7,940 bases of DNA from NCBI GenBank assembly GCA_013215515.1, contig JABSPC010000025.1, positions 1-7,940 of the forward strand. Direction: 5' to 3'. Below are positions 6,476 to 7,940 of this stretch, one piece after another (within the stretch, counting starts at the first letter, position 1; every line of letters starts with the position of its first letter). The notes under the pieces are model-generated. The model saw nothing but the letters and a program-made list of their open reading frames with translations. It was not told the origin of the DNA and made no database searches. Source of the DNA: Crocinitomicaceae bacterium (GTDB taxonomy: Bacteria; Bacteroidota; Bacteroidia; Flavobacteriales_D; Crocinitomicaceae). The position numbers were made by a program, and so were the translations under genes.

Positions 6476-6483
6476 CAAAAATA
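6476..6483 (-). promoter_or_regulatory. Possible -7 box for the DUF5606 gene
   Basis: TATTTTTG on the minus strand matches the TAnnTTTG consensus exactly and would place transcription start about 13 bases before the DUF5606 ATG. No TTG at the right distance upstream supports it, so it is only half of a promoter, and A/T-rich chance matches are common here. Confidence 0.3.
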
Positions 6484-6532
6484 AGAAAAAGACCGAATTT
6501 AAAAGCGATTCAGTTAAAAAACTCTTGCTTAT

Positions 6533-7576
6533 TTAGCCCGATATATATTTACCGTATTTGATTAAACGAAGTACAAATATGATTAGCAGAGAACAAAGAA
6601 GGCAAGCGATAGTAATCAACGGAATGCTAAGCCATGGATTCATTACCGATATTTTAAGACCATTTCGTTCAAAGATGACTAAGACTAAGACATGAGCTAA
6701 ATAAATTCCGAAGCTATGATCGCTAATAACCTTTATTATTTTGTTGAGGATATTGCTTTTAATGGTCGTGTTTTTTACAAGAAGAAATACTCCAAGCGCA
6801 AATGCAACAACATTGATTGAGAGGTAGTGATAATAGATTCCAGAATACTTACCGATAGCTTCGGACTCATAATATGTACCATAAATAGTAGCAAATGCTC
6901 CTATAACGATTAAAGCAACTGCTAAGAGGTGATTTTTTGAATTGATCGTTGTTAAGTAATAACCAAGGACCATGAAACCTAGATGGCCTGTGAAATATAA
7001 TAGTTCAATTTCAGGAATATATTTATGTAGATACGGATTACCGGCAATAATTGTAATTCCCCAGATTATAATGAAGTAAAGAACTTCTTTCCCCGTTGAA
7101 TGTTTGATCCATTTTCGGATTATTGGAACTATTAGGTATAAGCCAATCATGGTATAGACAAACCACAAGTGATACTGACTGAAATTAGGTTTTTGAATTA
7201 AGGCTTTTACCGAAACGCGAATGAACTCCATTACGGATTCAACTTTCACCTCATAAATAAGATTGTCATAGAAAAGATAAACGAGGCTCCAAAATAGGAG
7301 AGGAGGAACAATTCGGACAAATCTCTTTTTGAGGTATTTTATTAAACCGTAATCGCTACGAAGAATCAATGCTCCAGAAATCATGAAGAACAGTGGGACA
7401 CAAAAACGCGTTAATCCGTCCAAAATATTTCCGGTCCACCAATCAGTCGTAGGACCATCCTTTTTGATTGTATAGAGCAGGTCTGAAGCGACATGCAATA
7501 GAATAACACAAATGGTAGCGAGCGCCCGTGCATTATCAATCCACGGTTCGTTCTTTTTTAAACTTCTGGTGCTCAA
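6533..7576 (-). CDS. Acyltransferase-3 family membrane protein
   Basis: This 347-residue polytopic inner-membrane protein of the acyltransferase-3 (OafA/WecH-like) family transfers acyl groups such as acetyl to sugars of surface polysaccharides or related acceptors. The N-terminal hallmark is WIDNARALATICVILLHVAS, with an Arg at about 17 and the active-site His at about 28. Next come RFCVPLFFMISGALIL (about 57-72) and a basic KKRFVRIVPP loop (about 82-91). YHLWFVYTMIGLYLIVP (about 134-150) carries the family's HLWF element. About ten membrane helices are visible, ending with HSFGIYLAHVLVLVI and a basic C-terminus. The usual length is about 330-400. The start is TTG (7576-7574), directly after the TAA of the preceding gene and in the same frame; no ATG is available nearby and the hallmark follows about 11 residues later. 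This implies translational coupling with the upstream T9SS cargo gene. The acceptor is unknown. Confidence 0.92.
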   Translation of the reverse strand: MSTRSLKKNEPWIDNARALATICVILLHVASDLLYTIKKDGPTTDWWTGNILDGLTRFCVPLFFMISGALILRSDYGLIKYLKKRFVRIVPPLLFWSLVYLFYDNLIYEVKVESVMEFIRVSVKALIQKPNFSQYHLWFVYTMIGLYLIVPIIRKWIKHSTGKEVLYFIIIWGITIIAGNPYLHKYIPEIELLYFTGHLGFMVLGYYLTTINSKNHLLAVALIVIGAFATIYGTYYESEAIGKYSGIYYHYLSINVVAFALGVFLLVKNTTIKSNILNKIIKVISDHSFGIYLAHVLVLVIFERNGLKISVMNPWLSIPLITIACLLCSLLIIFVLRLIKYGKYISG

Positions 7577-7940
7577 TTATAATTTCACGATTTTGATTGT
7601 AGAAGTTCCTTTATTGGTTGTTGTTGACAAGAAATAAGTTCCCGATGTTAAAGAAGTCAAATCTAAACTGTCCTTATTAAAGGCATCGATTAATATTGAA
7701 TTTCCAGCAATGTCAATTAGTTGTACATCTGTAATTTCTTCGTCGGATTCAAGTTTAATTATTGACTCGGTAGGATTGGGGTGTACCTTAACTCCATTAT
7801 CCACAATCTCATTAATTCCAGCAGCGGTAACCAATGGATCAGAAAATGCGGAACAACCCTCAGCGCTAATTACTTCAACTTCATATGATCCATAAGGAGG
7901 CAGACCAATATGATTTTGACCTGTTTCACCTTGAATAGGC
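7577..7940 (-). CDS. T9SS type A sorting-domain protein, C-terminal part (runs off right edge)
   Basis: The frame is open from the right edge to TAA at 7579-7577, giving about 120 C-terminal residues. The last about 72 residues form the type A (Por) secretion C-terminal sorting domain: VKVHPNPTESI, with the PNP turn, then VQLIDIAGNSIL, LDLTSLTSGTYFL and the terminal TSTIKIVKL. This domain directs the protein through the type IX secretion system across the outer membrane, after which it is normally removed and the protein is attached or released. Just before it, YEVEVISAEGCSAFSDP is the last strand of a fibronectin/Ig-like repeat, with GC typical of such adhesin-like or extracellular proteins. 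The passenger domain lies outside the window, so its function is unknown. A TTG inside the frame near 7834 is not the true start, since the frame continues upstream. Confidence 0.93.
   Translation of the reverse strand, partial: PIQGETGQNHIGLPPYGSYEVEVISAEGCSAFSDPLVTAAGINEIVDNGVKVHPNPTESIIKLESDEEITDVQLIDIAGNSILIDAFNKDSLDLTSLTSGTYFLSTTTNKGTSTIKIVKL

Noticed and set aside
7577..7834. A complete 85-residue small protein starting with TTG at 7834
   Set aside because: The same frame continues upstream without a stop to the right edge and encodes a matching extracellular repeat, so this is the C-terminus of a larger protein.
7710..7895. Plus-strand open frame opposite the T9SS sorting domain
   Set aside because: It is antisense to a clear sorting-domain sequence that is open to the window edge.

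Overview
The window looks like a chromosomal segment of a Bacteroidota organism, most likely of the Flavobacteriia type. The evidence is a type IX secretion (T9SS) C-terminal sorting domain, a Bacteroidota-type DUF5606 protein, a START-like small protein of the kind found in that phylum, a clear Bacteroidota promoter (TTG plus TAnnTTTG, 19 bases apart) in front of a tRNA, and weak or absent Shine-Dalgarno sequences. Base composition is AT-rich throughout. The genus cannot be fixed from the sequence alone.

Layout from left to right. Bases 1-2258 are a leftward cluster, transcribed START-like protein, then LptF/LptG-family permease, then glycosyltransferase. The glycosyltransferase is cut by the left edge, and its TTG start overlaps the permease stop by four bases. 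This suggests co-expression of an LPS-transport permease subunit with an envelope glycosyltransferase. Bases 2259-2532 are a divergent intergenic gap with no promoter I can call. Bases 2533-3690 hold the only rightward gene, a Phe-rich polytopic membrane protein that resembles GT-C glycosyltransferases but is not firmly identified. Bases 3691-4102 hold a leftward tRNA-Met(CAT) with its own promoter and terminator, and an imperfect hairpin of unknown role.

Bases 4103-7940 are again all leftward: the C-terminus of a T9SS cargo protein (cut by the right edge), an acyltransferase-3 membrane protein, a DUF5606 protein with a strong intrinsic terminator, and an M3-family oligoendopeptidase. The T9SS cargo and the acyltransferase touch: stop TAA is followed at once, in the same frame, by the TTG start. 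The DUF5606 terminator lies directly against the start codon of the peptidase.

Most of the window is ordinary housekeeping and envelope content. I do not see a new defence, mobile or biosynthetic system. The points worth a second look are the use of TTG starts at three of the six visible starts, hairpin-plus-U-tract elements immediately in front of two start codons, and an 11-base complementarity between the tRNA T-arm and the sequence downstream of its terminator.
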